Shown here: piece by piece, positions 40,817 to 50,687 of the stretch
Layout of the letters: every line of letters starts with the position of its first letter
Position numbering within the stretch: the first letter of the stretch is position 1
Source: Bacteroidota bacterium
GTDB lineage: Bacteria > Bacteroidota > Ignavibacteria > Ignavibacteriales > Melioribacteraceae
Length of the DNA stretch: 64,000 nt
NCBI GenBank assembly: GCA_023381535.1
Contig: JAMCSN010000277.1
Span: forward strand, 52,332 to 116,331
Direction: 5' to 3'
Notes under the pieces: model-generated
What the model saw: only the letters and a program-made list of their open reading frames with translations
Database searches by the model: none
What the model was told of the DNA's origin: nothing
Made by a program: the position numbers and the translations under genes

Positions 40817-43288
40817 ATGGCAATGATAAAAGACTTATTTCTAAATTTTGCTCTTCTAATTTCACTTAGCGTACTTAGCACTTACCTTGAAAGAGTTGTT
40901 TCCAAAGAAAAATACCTGGGTAAAATTTCTATCGGCATTCTTTTCGGAATAGTTACAGTCGTTGGCATGAATTTCCCATATACATTTATCCCGGGAATTA
41001 TTTTTGACGGCAGATCGGTAATCATCAGCGTTGAAGCATTATTCCTTGGTCCCGTTGCTACTATTATCACAGCCGTTATAGCTTTAACGTACAGAATTTA
41101 TTTGGGCGGCGCGGGTGTTGTAATGGGCTTTTCCGTTATAGTCGCTTCCGCAATCATCGGACTCATTTTTTTTCGTCTCCGGGAGAAGAAGTTTATAGAT
41201 GTAAACTTGAAAATTCTTTTTCTGCTCGGATTATCGGTTCACCTTGTTATGATCTTACTTATGACGACTCTCCCAAGCAACTATTTTTTGAGCGTCTTTG
41301 TTAAGCTTTTCGTTTCAATCATACTGATTTATGTAAGCTCGACAGTCATTCTGGGTCTTCTTCTTTTAGATCAAGAAAGAAAAAACCATAGTATAAAACT
41401 TCTTGCAGATAGTGAAGAACGGTTACGGTTAGCAACCGAACTGGCAGACGTAGCGGTTTGGGAATATGATTTTACAACTAACAGTTATGCCAGGTCTAAT
41501 AACCATGATCAATTATTCGGTCTTAAACACCAGAGAAAGTGGGACTTAAAAATATTTTTGAGTGCAATACATCCGGATGATTGCGAATTCTCCAATAAAA
41601 TAATTGAGAGATCCGTTGCACCCGGCGGTCCGGATGAATACCAATTTGATTTTCGTGTGGTCTATCCCGACCAATCGGTTCATTGGTTAATGATAACCGG
41701 TCAAGTGATCGAACGCAACACGGAGGGCAAAGGAGAAATACTCCGAGGATGTCTTTTCGATATTACCGAACGCAAATTGACGGAACAAGCTCTGCGTCTA
41801 AACGAACAAAGAATGCGCGTTATTGTAGAAGGAACTCCGCATCTGTTTTTTTACACTCAAGATGAAAATGCCAACAACACTTATCTTTCGCCAACGGTTC
41901 AAAAAATTACAGGGTATTCAGTAGAACAGTGGCTTGGAAATAGAGACTGGTTTACTACAGATTCTGAGATTAATAATGAAGCTAGGAGACTAACCTATGC
42001 ACACTTGAAAGGTGAATTTAGCGATGATCCCATCTTGCTGGAAATCCGGCATGCCGATGGTCATCTTCTTACGCTGGAAGTTTTCGAAAACCCGATTATT
42101 GAAAATGGAAAAGTGATCGGACTGCAAGGCGTTGCTCACGATATCACCGAACGGATAAAAGCAGAACAAGAAATTAGGCTGCTCGCTCATTCACTGGAAA
42201 GTATCAGCGAATGCGTTTCCATAACCGATACAGACAATAACATACTTTTTATTAACGATTCTTTTCTCAAGACATACGGATTTGGTAAAGAAGAATTAAT
42301 CGGCAAGAAAATTACTATGGTGCAGCCAAGCTTGTTAACTAATCGGGATATGCAGAAAGAGATTTTGGATAAATCGATATTGGGCGGATGGAAAGGTGAA
42401 ATTATTAACAGAAGGAAAGATGGTTCGGAATTTCCTGTATTTCTCTCTACTTCAGTAATTAAGGATGTTAAAGGAAATCCGCTGGCGCTTATTGGCGTTG
42501 CAACTGATATTACCGAAGCGAAGCAAGCGCGCGAAGATTTAATTAATGCAAAAGAAAAAGCGGAACAATCCAATAAACTCAAAACAGAGTTTCTTGCGCA
42601 AATGTCGCACGAGATTAGATCGCCAATGAATGTAACATTAAACATGGTTAACCTTATCAAAGACGAGCTGGATGAAAAGCTTTATTCGCGGCTCGCTTTA
42701 TATTTCAACGGAATTGATTCTGCCGGCAGAAGACTAATCAGGACTGTCGATTTGATTCTGAATGCTTCGGAGATTCAAATAGGGAGTTACCAACCGACTT
42801 GGGATAAAGTTGATCTTAATAAGGATGTAATGAATAGCATTCTTACAGAATACTATAGCCAGGTACAAACGGCGGGACTAGAGTTAAACTACATTTGCGT
42901 TTTATCCGAACCGGTTGTGATTGCCGATAAATATAGTGTTCAGCAAATATTTGCCAATCTGATTGATAACGCAATAAAATATACCGATCAAGGAAGCGTA
43001 AACGTAACAATTGACAGGGACGCCGAACAAAATGTGCGTGTAGTTATTTCCGACACCGGCATTGGAATGTCTAAGGAATTTATGACGCAAATGTTCGAAC
43101 CGTTTATGCAAGAAGAAAGAGGATATTCCAGACGCTACGAAGGAAATGGTTTAGGGTTATCTCTCGTTAAGAAATACTGCGAACTAAATAAAGCTGCAAT
43201 TTCTGTAGATTCAGAGAAAGGTAAAGGAAGTACGTTCGCAATAACATTCTTAAACAAGCATCCGTTTCAACATTCGCACCGCACATAA
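40817..43288 (+). CDS. Membrane-bound multi-PAS sensor histidine kinase
   Basis: 823-aa kinase. N-terminal helices (residues 5-190) look like a 5TMR-LYT sensing domain ('GMNFPYTFIPGIIFDGRSV', then 'SVEALFLGPVATIITAVIAL'). Three PAS/PAC units follow (about 200-320, 325-450 and 455-575), each ending in a 'DITER/DITEA' signature. The HisKA domain has the phospho-acceptor His598 in FLAQMSHEIRSPMN. The HATPase_c domain shows DNAIKYTDQ (N box), DTGIGMSK (G1) and GNGLGLSLVKKY (G2). No receiver domain is fused and no response regulator is adjacent, so its partner is elsewhere. The signal is unknown. Confidence 0.93.
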   Translation: MAMIKDLFLNFALLISLSVLSTYLERVVSKEKYLGKISIGILFGIVTVVGMNFPYTFIPGIIFDGRSVIISVEALFLGPVATIITAVIALTYRIYLGGAGVVMGFSVIVASAIIGLIFFRLREKKFIDVNLKILFLLGLSVHLVMILLMTTLPSNYFLSVFVKLFVSIILIYVSSTVILGLLLLDQERKNHSIKLLADSEERLRLATELADVAVWEYDFTTNSYARSNNHDQLFGLKHQRKWDLKIFLSAIHPDDCEFSNKIIERSVAPGGPDEYQFDFRVVYPDQSVHWLMITGQVIERNTEGKGEILRGCLFDITERKLTEQALRLNEQRMRVIVEGTPHLFFYTQDENANNTYLSPTVQKITGYSVEQWLGNRDWFTTDSEINNEARRLTYAHLKGEFSDDPILLEIRHADGHLLTLEVFENPIIENGKVIGLQGVAHDITERIKAEQEIRLLAHSLESISECVSITDTDNNILFINDSFLKTYGFGKEELIGKKITMVQPSLLTNRDMQKEILDKSILGGWKGEIINRRKDGSEFPVFLSTSVIKDVKGNPLALIGVATDITEAKQAREDLINAKEKAEQSNKLKTEFLAQMSHEIRSPMNVTLNMVNLIKDELDEKLYSRLALYFNGIDSAGRRLIRTVDLILNASEIQIGSYQPTWDKVDLNKDVMNSILTEYYSQVQTAGLELNYICVLSEPVVIADKYSVQQIFANLIDNAIKYTDQGSVNVTIDRDAEQNVRVVISDTGIGMSKEFMTQMFEPFMQEERGYSRRYEGNGLGLSLVKKYCELNKAAISVDSEKGKGSTFAITFLNKHPFQHSHRT

Positions 43289-43737
43289 CACCGCATCATA
43301 GAAATAACATTTACTATTCCAGTGAACTCGCCAAAACATAGTGGATGGAATGACAAGAAGAGAATAAATTTTTGAGAGGGATGCTTTCGATAATCAAAGT
43401 TCTATTTGCAGGGAATGATGTTTTTCATTATTTTAATTTTTAAGGAATGATTCTATGGAATCATTTTTTTATCTGCAAAAGAATAAAACCTAGCCGAATA
43501 TTAAGAGTCGCTGCCGCGATAGTTCCGCGTTTAGCAGATGATCTTAATTCTATAAGAAAACGAGGAGAAGTTTTCGTCTTGTTCCCTCGCTGCAATGATG
43601 TTGTGAGGTTAACTCTTCAAAGCTGAGTCACTTTTTTGATTTATTATTATCAAAGTAATTAACCGCTTCAAGTGAACCGGGGGAAGATGTAAACAAAATT
43701 CTGATAGAAATCTTTTCTAGGTGAAAGAAGGTGTTCA
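43289..43737. other. Intergenic gap with a terminator-like hairpin
   Basis: No gene found. A hairpin aatgattc-tatg-gaatcatt followed by a T-run lies at 43446-43470 and could terminate the kinase transcript. The rest is low-complexity AT-rich sequence leading to 'aagaaggtgttca' before the next gene. Confidence 0.5.
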
Positions 43738-44232
43738 ATGAAATTATTCAAAAAAAGTTCAGCGGTACTAATCATTATTTCCATAGCGGTTCTCATTACG
43801 CTGTTCTTGAATCTGGTTCTTGATATTTATCCCGTGCTCAGTTTCTTTAAGTATATGGAAAACAAAAAGATTTATTGGACGATTCCTACTACTGTTATTA
43901 TTTTATTGGTAGTTTGGCTGCTGCATAGAATGATGAAAAAAGAAATTACTAACGAAAGAATCGAAATATTTACCGCGACGATACGAACGATGCAAGATAT
44001 TCTTCAAAACTCGACTTCTTCGATGCAGCTTTTAGTATTGGATATGAAGGATGAAAATGTGAACGAAGGAATTGTAATGAAAGCGGAAAAAAATATTGAC
44101 GAGTTGAAGAAAGTCATAAAAGCATTATCTTCTGTGGACCCTGAGACAATAGAGCTAAAAGAATTGAACAGAAATCTTTCAGTGATAAAAATTAATGAGC
44201 TGAAAGAACTGGGAAACGCAATGCTTCGTTGA
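43738..44232 (+). CDS. Hypothetical protein with two membrane helices and a coiled-coil-like tail
   Basis: 164-aa inner-membrane protein with two spans (about residues 9-31 and 45-64), followed by a cytoplasmic helical part. The segment 'TATIRTMQDILQNSTSSMQL' looks like a histidine-kinase dimerisation helix but has no phospho-acceptor His. It then continues with 'IDELKKVIKALSSVDPETI'. This may be a relic or relative of sensor proteins; no ATPase domain is present. The function is unknown. Confidence 0.7.
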   Translation: MKLFKKSSAVLIIISIAVLITLFLNLVLDIYPVLSFFKYMENKKIYWTIPTTVIILLVVWLLHRMMKKEITNERIEIFTATIRTMQDILQNSTSSMQLLVLDMKDENVNEGIVMKAEKNIDELKKVIKALSSVDPETIELKELNRNLSVIKINELKELGNAMLR

Positions 44233-44356
44233 AGATGCGCGTTGAATTCCAAACCGCCAAAAACAAATTATGCCCACCCCATAAATGGAATTGTGGACAT
44301 CTCTCCAATTTGTTTTATCTTGTATTCGGGAAATAAAAATGACAGGAGTTCGGCAG

Positions 44357-44833
44357 ATGAATAATGAAAAAATCTTAGTGCTTGGAATCGGAAATGTTCT
44401 GATGGAAGATGAAGGAGCGGGCGTTGAAGTAATACGCAGATTGGAAAACGAAAACTTGCCGGAAAATGTTGAAATTCTCGATGGCGGCACCGGTGGTTTT
44501 CATCTTCTAACTCAACTGGGCGGTTACAAAGTAATAATAATGGTCGATGCAACTTTAGATAACGATGAAGAAGGAACAATCAAATTAACCGAACCAAAAT
44601 TTGCAACGGATTTTCCGAAAGCTCTCTCTGCACACGATATCGGGTTGAAAGATTTAGTGGAGTCGCTGATTCTGCTGAACGAATTCCCCAAGATTTATCT
44701 TTTCACAATTTCGATAAAACATTTTCACAATGTATCGATGCAATTATCTCCCGCCATCCAAAATGCAATTCCTCAGACCGCGGAAAAAGTTGTTGAGCTT
44801 ATCGATCGGCTCAATCAATCCTTGCCAAAATAA
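44357..44833 (+). CDS. Hydrogenase maturation protease (HyaD/HybD family)
   Basis: 158-aa endopeptidase family that trims the C-terminus of the [NiFe] hydrogenase large subunit after nickel insertion. It opens with 'ILVLGIGNVLMEDEGAGVEV' (GxGNxLxxDxGxG with the metal-binding Glu/Asp) and has 'VEILDGGTGGFHLL' and 'IIMVDATLD' (second metal Asp). The expected metal-binding His lies in 'SAHDIGLKDLV'. I chose ATG 44357, since AGGAG lies 8 bases upstream; earlier in-frame ATGs lack this. No hydrogenase structural genes are in the window, so it is an orphan here. Confidence 0.85.
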   Translation: MNNEKILVLGIGNVLMEDEGAGVEVIRRLENENLPENVEILDGGTGGFHLLTQLGGYKVIIMVDATLDNDEEGTIKLTEPKFATDFPKALSAHDIGLKDLVESLILLNEFPKIYLFTISIKHFHNVSMQLSPAIQNAIPQTAEKVVELIDRLNQSLPK

Positions 44834-44840
44834 TTCTCGA

Positions 44841-46082
44841 CTAAAAGAACAGCAGCGGAATATGTGCCAGTGCAAGTATCCCGAACCGCTGAAATGTTTT
44901 TGTCCTTAACGAAGGGACAAAATAGCCGAAGTAAATCCCTTTGATAACTGTATTGCTCAGCATGGCGACAATAATTGCCGTCGAAACAAGTTTCGGATCG
45001 AACCCGGATGAATGTGCGATCGAGAAAATAAACGGATCGATGTTGGCAATGCCGACTATACCGGCAAACGTAAATATTCCGTGTGCGCCAACGTATTGAT
45101 TAATAAGTTTTGTAAGAACAGAAATTGCAACGAACAAAATTCCAAACAGCATTGCCGGTTTTATTTCAAACGGATTCTTCAAGTTTTTAAGTTCTTCCTC
45201 CACCGCAGATGTTTCCGATGACGGATCATGTTTGATGTAAGACGCGGCAATTCCAACCACGAACAAAAAAATCATTTTCAACCAGAGAGTCTGCGATATC
45301 ACGGGACTGATTACGAAGATGATAGCTAAAAATTTTATGTACATGATGCTGCTTGCGGCAATACTTCCTTGAAGTGAGCTTATTGCCAGAGCCGGATCTT
45401 TTTTTGCAATTCTTCCGTTGGCAATACTCACCGCAGTACTCGATACAATTCCGCCGATTAAACCGGATAAGTACAAACCGACTTTTTGACCGAGAAATTT
45501 CGAGAGCAGGTAACCAATGAAACCGATTGTGGAAACCAGTATCACGATCTGCCAAATCTGTGATGGGTTCAGCTCGAAATCGGTAAAGTTTTTGTTCGGA
45601 AGTACCGGCAAGATTATGAGTGTAACAAGCAAAAATTTTAGAACCGCAGTGAACTCGACTCGGTCAAGTCTCTCAACAATATTTTCAAGCTCAGCTTTTT
45701 CAGATAACAGCATTGTGTTGATAATTCCGATTGCCATGGCGACCCATATATCGACCATCAGCGCCAATGCGCCAACGACAAATGTTAGGAGGGCAGTGAT
45801 TTCACTTGTAGCGCCGACCTTCTCCGTCCTAACTTTTGAAAAGTAAGAAACACCCGCGAGTAGAGATATGCTCAGCAATCCGATTGGAAGCATTAATGTT
45901 ACACCTAATTGATAAAGCCATGCGCAGCCGAAACCTAACATGCTGATTATAGGAAAAGTTCTGATGCCGCCGAGGGCAAGTTTGCGTTTGCTTTTCGTCC
46001 CTTCGCGTTCAAGACCAACGAGCAATCCGAGAGCAAGGGCAACTATAAAGCGCAGTTGAAAAGTCCATTCGATCGAATTCAT
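44841..46082 (-). CDS. MgtC/SapB N-terminal domain fused to DUF4010 membrane protein
   Basis: 413-aa polytopic inner-membrane protein with about twelve helices. The N-terminal part (to about 130) is MgtC-like: 'FIVALALGLLVGLERE' (GxxIGxER-like motif) and 'GGIRTFPIISMLGFG' (RTx(A/P)LV-like). The remainder is DUF4010, with 'GLIGGIVSSTAVSIANGRIA' (SSTA motif) and an 'ANIDPFIFSIAHSSG' segment. Such proteins are of unknown function; MgtC relates to Mg and pH homeostasis. It is convergent with the hydrogenase protease gene at 8 bases. Confidence 0.88.
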   Translation of the reverse strand: MNSIEWTFQLRFIVALALGLLVGLEREGTKSKRKLALGGIRTFPIISMLGFGCAWLYQLGVTLMLPIGLLSISLLAGVSYFSKVRTEKVGATSEITALLTFVVGALALMVDIWVAMAIGIINTMLLSEKAELENIVERLDRVEFTAVLKFLLVTLIILPVLPNKNFTDFELNPSQIWQIVILVSTIGFIGYLLSKFLGQKVGLYLSGLIGGIVSSTAVSIANGRIAKKDPALAISSLQGSIAASSIMYIKFLAIIFVISPVISQTLWLKMIFLFVVGIAASYIKHDPSSETSAVEEELKNLKNPFEIKPAMLFGILFVAISVLTKLINQYVGAHGIFTFAGIVGIANIDPFIFSIAHSSGFDPKLVSTAIIVAMLSNTVIKGIYFGYFVPSLRTKTFQRFGILALAHIPLLFF

Positions 46083-46345
46083 TTCATCTCATTTTTTTGT
46101 TATGAATCTAAGATTCTTGACCGCAACATTCAATAAATGAATTGATTCGCAAGAAGATATCCCGCAAGAGGGAACAAGGGATTTATTACGGTTGTGCAAT
46201 CATCCATGACCTTCTAAGTCTAAGTGGATTTTCCATATATTTATATATATTTGACTTGTCAAAATGAATTTTCGGAAATAGTTTAGCGACAGTTTTTATT
46301 GTCAACTCTTCAATATTTTTTAATAAAATCGGGATGGAACCTTAG

Positions 46346-49303
46346 ATGAATTACAAAGTATTTAAAAGAAGTATTGCGTTATTGATATTCATCGCGACCG
46401 GAATAGTTTACTATCTAACCGCTCAGCCCTCGGTTTCTTTTTGGGATTGCGGCGAATATTTGGCAACGGCGTATAACTTACAAATTCCTCATCCGCCCGG
46501 AGCGCCGCTGTTTCTGCTTCTGGCAAGATTTTTTTCAATGCTTCCCATCGCAACGAATATTGCATTCAGAATGAATCTTATTTCGGTATTAACGAGCGCC
46601 GTTTCCGCTTCGATGCTCTATTTCATAATTATCAAAGTGATTGAAAATTACAGAGGCAAGGATTACAAATCCTTCGCTGATGCCGCATTGATTTACGTTA
46701 TTGCCGCGATAGGTGCGCTGACAAATGCATTTGCTTATATCTCGTGGTGGAACGCAGTTGAAACGGAAGTTTATGCGACCAATACTTTTGTATTCGCCGC
46801 TATTATGTATATAATGTTAATCTGGAATGAGCGTGCGGATGAAGTTGATAATGAAAAATTTATTTTGCTGCTGGCTTACCTTGTGGGGCTATCTACAAGT
46901 CTAAGATTGATGGGTGCGCTTACCACACTTTCGATCATAATGCTCATTATGTTCAGAAAATATATTACTGATGAAAAAGAATTAAAGAAAACGATCTACT
47001 ATTTCCTGGTGAACGTAGGCATTGTTTTACTTTTAGCAATCGTGCTGTGGGCAAGTCAAACCGCTACTCAGCCTCCGATGCCGGAAGAATATCAAGCCTT
47101 CGATGTGAAGTTTGCGGCGATAATATTTTTTGCCACTGCTGTATTTATCGGTGCTTTCTGGAAAAAATTGATGCATAGAAATTCCATTTACTATGTGCTG
47201 CTTGCCGGCGGGATTTTGCTTGTTGTTATTTATCCCGGACTGGTAAGGTATCTGCCCGATCTAATCGGAATGATCTCCGGTTCGAGCAACAATCTTGCGT
47301 TAATAACCATGATCGTAATTTTTGCAGTGCTAGGTTATTTGATTTATTTCACAAAGAAAAAGAATAAGCCGACTCTCAATCTTGTTGCAAAGTCTTTTCT
47401 ATTCATACTTTTAGGATTTACCTCTTATGTAGTAATAATTGTCCGTGCGGAGCTTAATCCACCGATAAATGAAAATGCGCCGTCGAATTTTAGTTCGCTT
47501 GTAACTTATCTTAATCGTGAACAGTACGGCGAATGGCCTAGCTTCCAGAGAAGATACACAACGGAATCACATCAGCAGGGAGTCTTCACAAATTATTCCA
47601 GCGATCTGGATTTCTTGTGGAATTATCAGATGAACCACATGATGACGAGATACATACTTTGGAATTTTGCGGGCAGGGAATCATGGGATCAGGATTCGGG
47701 ACCAAACGTCTGGCCGTTTAACGGCGTTGCAAATCTGTTCGGAAAATTATTCGGGTTGAAATTCAGCGGCGATGCATCAAAATCTTATTTTGGAATTCCG
47801 TTCTTGATAGGATTGTTCGGAATTTACTTCCACTTCAAAAAAGATTGGAAGATGGCGGCGATCTTTATGGTCTTATTCTTCCTTATCACGTATGCGACGG
47901 CATATTATCAGAACCAGCAGGAGCCGCAGCCGAGAGAGAGAATTAAATTTTACGGAACCATGTGTTTCATGTTCAGCATATGGATTGCCGTTGGGCTTCA
48001 TAATTTGATTGAACTGATCAAACAAAAGTATTCGAAGTTTCAGATTGTAAAATATTCGCCAGGTGTAGTTCTTGTTCTTGCATTTGTTTTTCTGCCGACG
48101 AGATTGTTTCAATCGAACTACCGTGAACAAGATAGATCTAAAGATTGGCTGCCATGGGATTTTGCATACAACATGCTTCAAAGCTGCGAGCCGAATGCGG
48201 TTCTTTTCACAAACGGTGATAACGATACATTCCCGCTGTGGTATCTCCAGGAAGTTGAAGGAGTACGGCAAGATGTTAGAGTTGCAAATTTAAGTTTGAT
48301 AAACACTCCGTGGTACATTCGTCAGCTTAAGTATGAATCACCGCACGGCGCAAGAAAAGTCGATATGAATTTGAGCGATCAAGATATCGACGATATCCGT
48401 CCGGTTCGATGGGAAACAAAAACAATTGATTTGCCTGTACCGGCAGAACTCGATAGTTCTCTTGAGGTCAGAAAGAAGTTGGCACTACAGGATACAACCG
48501 TTACGTGGCAGGATAAAGTCGAGTTCAAAGTTGAGCCGACCCTAAACTTCGGTGATGTTACGGCAGTCCGCGCTCAGGATATCGCAGTTCTCTCAATCAT
48601 CGAAGCAAACAACTGGAAACGCCCAATCTACTTCGCAACCACGTGCAGCAACGACAGCAAAATAGGTCTGGATGATTATCTGCAGCTTGACGGACTTGCC
48701 TACCAGCTTGTTCCGTACAAGAACAAAACTAACATTGAAATGATGGATGAAGGCAGAATGTGGAAAAACTTGATGGAAGAAAATCCGTCATACAGCAAAA
48801 CTTTTCAGCCGGGATTCAAATTTAGAGGTATGAACGATAAGAGCATTTATTACGACGACAATCATGAAAGGATGATTCAGAATTACCGTGGTTTGTATCT
48901 ACGTCTTGCCATGCATTTCACAGGTCATAAAGAAAATGATAAGGCGATTCAAGTTTTGGATTTCATGCAAAAAGAAATTCCTCTCGATTATGCTAAGGCG
49001 GATTACCGGATACTTTTTGACATCTCAAACATTTATTATGCGGCACATCGGATGGATAGATACAAAGAACTTGCTTCGTACGTTGAAAAGAGTGCGCTCC
49101 AACGTATTAATGCAAATCCGAGAGAGATAACTTCTTACTATAATCCTTACACGTTGCTTCTTCAGGTTTACGAAAACCTTGAAGAATATGGCAAAGCAAT
49201 AGACATTTTGAATAAGCTGAAGGTTTTCTATCCGAACGATCCAACTATTGAACAGTTATTAAGTAAATATCAAAGTTTAATAAAGACACCGGCTAAACCA
49301 TAA
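46346..49303 (+). CDS. DUF2723 family protein (protein O-mannosyltransferase-like, with TPR-like C-terminus)
   Basis: 985-aa membrane protein of the DUF2723 family, common in Bacteroidota and related phyla and related to GT-C glycosyltransferases. The N-terminal luminal loop 'VSFWDCGEYLATAYNLQI' followed by PHPPGAPLF holds the conserved acidic residues. About 12 helices extend to about 600. A soluble part follows with 'LFTNGDNDTFPLWYLQEVE' (GDNDTFP, a family hallmark) and a helical TPR-like C-terminus from about 850. It probably transfers sugars at the periplasmic face; donor and acceptor are unknown. A terminator follows 45 bases after the stop. Confidence 0.92.
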   Translation: MNYKVFKRSIALLIFIATGIVYYLTAQPSVSFWDCGEYLATAYNLQIPHPPGAPLFLLLARFFSMLPIATNIAFRMNLISVLTSAVSASMLYFIIIKVIENYRGKDYKSFADAALIYVIAAIGALTNAFAYISWWNAVETEVYATNTFVFAAIMYIMLIWNERADEVDNEKFILLLAYLVGLSTSLRLMGALTTLSIIMLIMFRKYITDEKELKKTIYYFLVNVGIVLLLAIVLWASQTATQPPMPEEYQAFDVKFAAIIFFATAVFIGAFWKKLMHRNSIYYVLLAGGILLVVIYPGLVRYLPDLIGMISGSSNNLALITMIVIFAVLGYLIYFTKKKNKPTLNLVAKSFLFILLGFTSYVVIIVRAELNPPINENAPSNFSSLVTYLNREQYGEWPSFQRRYTTESHQQGVFTNYSSDLDFLWNYQMNHMMTRYILWNFAGRESWDQDSGPNVWPFNGVANLFGKLFGLKFSGDASKSYFGIPFLIGLFGIYFHFKKDWKMAAIFMVLFFLITYATAYYQNQQEPQPRERIKFYGTMCFMFSIWIAVGLHNLIELIKQKYSKFQIVKYSPGVVLVLAFVFLPTRLFQSNYREQDRSKDWLPWDFAYNMLQSCEPNAVLFTNGDNDTFPLWYLQEVEGVRQDVRVANLSLINTPWYIRQLKYESPHGARKVDMNLSDQDIDDIRPVRWETKTIDLPVPAELDSSLEVRKKLALQDTTVTWQDKVEFKVEPTLNFGDVTAVRAQDIAVLSIIEANNWKRPIYFATTCSNDSKIGLDDYLQLDGLAYQLVPYKNKTNIEMMDEGRMWKNLMEENPSYSKTFQPGFKFRGMNDKSIYYDDNHERMIQNYRGLYLRLAMHFTGHKENDKAIQVLDFMQKEIPLDYAKADYRILFDISNIYYAAHRMDRYKELASYVEKSALQRINANPREITSYYNPYTLLLQVYENLEEYGKAIDILNKLKVFYPNDPTIEQLLSKYQSLIKTPAKP

Positions 49304-49348
49304 AAAAATTAGTGAGGCATTAATCTTTTAGCATTTTAGTTGTCTAAT

Positions 49349-49375
49349 GCGCGGGTGAAAACCCGCGCTTTTTTT
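49349..49375 (+). terminator. Rho-independent terminator after the DUF2723 gene
   Basis: Perfect 8-bp GC-rich stem gcgcgggt / acccgcgc with GAAA tetraloop and seven T. It ends the upstream transcript and separates it from the leader of the efflux operon. Confidence 0.92.
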
Positions 49376-49380
49376 ATGAA

Positions 49381-49438
49381 GAGATTATTGAAACTTACAA
49401 TGCGTGCTTTATGTTTAACAATAATCTCAATAAAGCAC
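49381..49438 (+). promoter_or_regulatory. Two interlocked perfect hairpins upstream of the RND efflux operon
   Basis: Arms occur in order A-B-A'-B'. A is gagattattg (49381-49390) pairing with caataatctc (49419-49428). B is gtgctttat (49404-49412) pairing with ataaagcac (49430-49438). Both pairings are perfect (10 and 9 bp) but interlocked. Only one base separates A' from B', too little to span a 10-bp helix, so the two stems should be mutually exclusive. This is the layout of a bistable RNA switch or attenuator; no T-run follows directly. Confidence 0.45.
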
Positions 49439-49573
49439 TAACTTGGTCACTAAATCGAGAAAGCCAGTTCATGAGAATATCTACATCTCCGGTATTTACT
49501 CCTCGGACTTCGATGTCTTATAAATTCTATTCTGGATCAAATCATAATTCATTTTCAAAGGCAAGGACTTAAG

Positions 49574-50680
49574 ATGCATCTTTCCAAGAAATCCTATTAC
49601 ATTCTTAGCGCCGTTGTTCTGTTTCTTGTGCTGATATTTATTTTGAAAATCGTTTCGTCTAAATCCGCCGTACGACCAAGCTTGAGACCTCTGGTTGTTG
49701 TTGGTAAAGTAGCCAACGGAGATGCGGTAAGAACCGAAACTTTGACGGGCGATATACTGCCGATTCAGCAGGCAAGCATTTTTTCTAAAATGAACGGTAA
49801 TATTGAAAAAATATTTGTTGATATGGGTGACCGGGTTAATCAGAATCAATTGCTGGCGCTTATTGACACTACTATTTACGCGCAGAACGCCAAGCAGGCA
49901 AAAGCCAACTTTATGCAAGCCGAAGCAAACTATGTGAATGCAAAACTTAATTACGAAAGAAACAAAAAATTATTGGTACAAAAGTTAATTGCCCAGCAAG
50001 ACTTGGATAATGCGACTGCAAGTTTCAATGTTGCTTCTGCTCAGCGCGAAGCAACCGAAGCAGCGTACAACAATGCTTTGACACAGTTAAACTACTGCAA
50101 AGTTACTGCGCCTTTCGGCGGGACGATCACGAAAAGAATGCTCGATCCAGGCGCGTATGTTGCGGCTTCTACGGGTAACCAAAGTTCCATTATGTTTATG
50201 TTGATGAATATTGATCATCTTAAAACAATTGTGAACGTTCCGGAAAGAAGCGTTCCGTATTTAAATAATGTGGAAGATGTTGTGGTTACCGCCGACGCTT
50301 TGCCGAATCAGAAATTTTACGGGAAGATCAGCAAGATCAGTCAGTCGGTCGATCTGGCAACAAGAACCATGGCTGTAGAAATTAGTATTGACAACAGTGC
50401 CAGAACGTTGAAGCCGGGAATGTTTGCAACCGTGCAATTCATTCTCGAAAAGAAATCCAATACGCCAATCCTTCCCAATCAGGTTGTTCTGAATGATGAA
50501 AAAGGCGACTTCGTTTATTTGTTGAATCCCGATACGACCGTTTCCAAAAAATATGTGAAGATTGGAATTAGAATGGGCAGCACGTTTGAAGTCTTATCCG
50601 GACTGACCGGAAACGACCGGGTTGTTGTGGTGGGACAAAATTTAGTTAAAGACAAAATGAAAGTTAAAATAGCGAAGTAA
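49574..50680 (+). CDS. RND efflux periplasmic adaptor (membrane fusion protein)
   Basis: 368-aa HlyD/AcrA-type adaptor joining the RND pump to its outer-membrane channel. An N-terminal span (residues 10-25) anchors it. The lipoyl half-motifs ('MNGNIEKIFVDMGDRVNQNQ' and 'YCKVTAPFGGTITKRMLDPG') flank a short alpha-helical hairpin with 'AKQAKANFMQAEANYVNAKL' repeats. The beta-barrel and membrane-proximal domains follow. It is the first gene of a three-gene operon (adaptor, pump, TolC-like channel) spaced by 7 bases, then overlapping. Confidence 0.93.
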   Translation: MHLSKKSYYILSAVVLFLVLIFILKIVSSKSAVRPSLRPLVVVGKVANGDAVRTETLTGDILPIQQASIFSKMNGNIEKIFVDMGDRVNQNQLLALIDTTIYAQNAKQAKANFMQAEANYVNAKLNYERNKKLLVQKLIAQQDLDNATASFNVASAQREATEAAYNNALTQLNYCKVTAPFGGTITKRMLDPGAYVAASTGNQSSIMFMLMNIDHLKTIVNVPERSVPYLNNVEDVVVTADALPNQKFYGKISKISQSVDLATRTMAVEISIDNSARTLKPGMFATVQFILEKKSNTPILPNQVVLNDEKGDFVYLLNPDTTVSKKYVKIGIRMGSTFEVLSGLTGNDRVVVVGQNLVKDKMKVKIAK

Positions 50681-50687
50681 AAATTTT

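Noticed and set aside
44285..44356. Longer hydrogenase protease starting at 44285 or 44339
   Set aside because: Only ATG 44357 has a well-spaced AGGAG and gives the normal N-terminus directly before the metal-binding motif.
49381..49438. Classical H-type pseudoknot formed by both stems together
   Set aside because: Only one base links A' to B', too short to cross a 10-bp helix, so mutually exclusive hairpins are more plausible.
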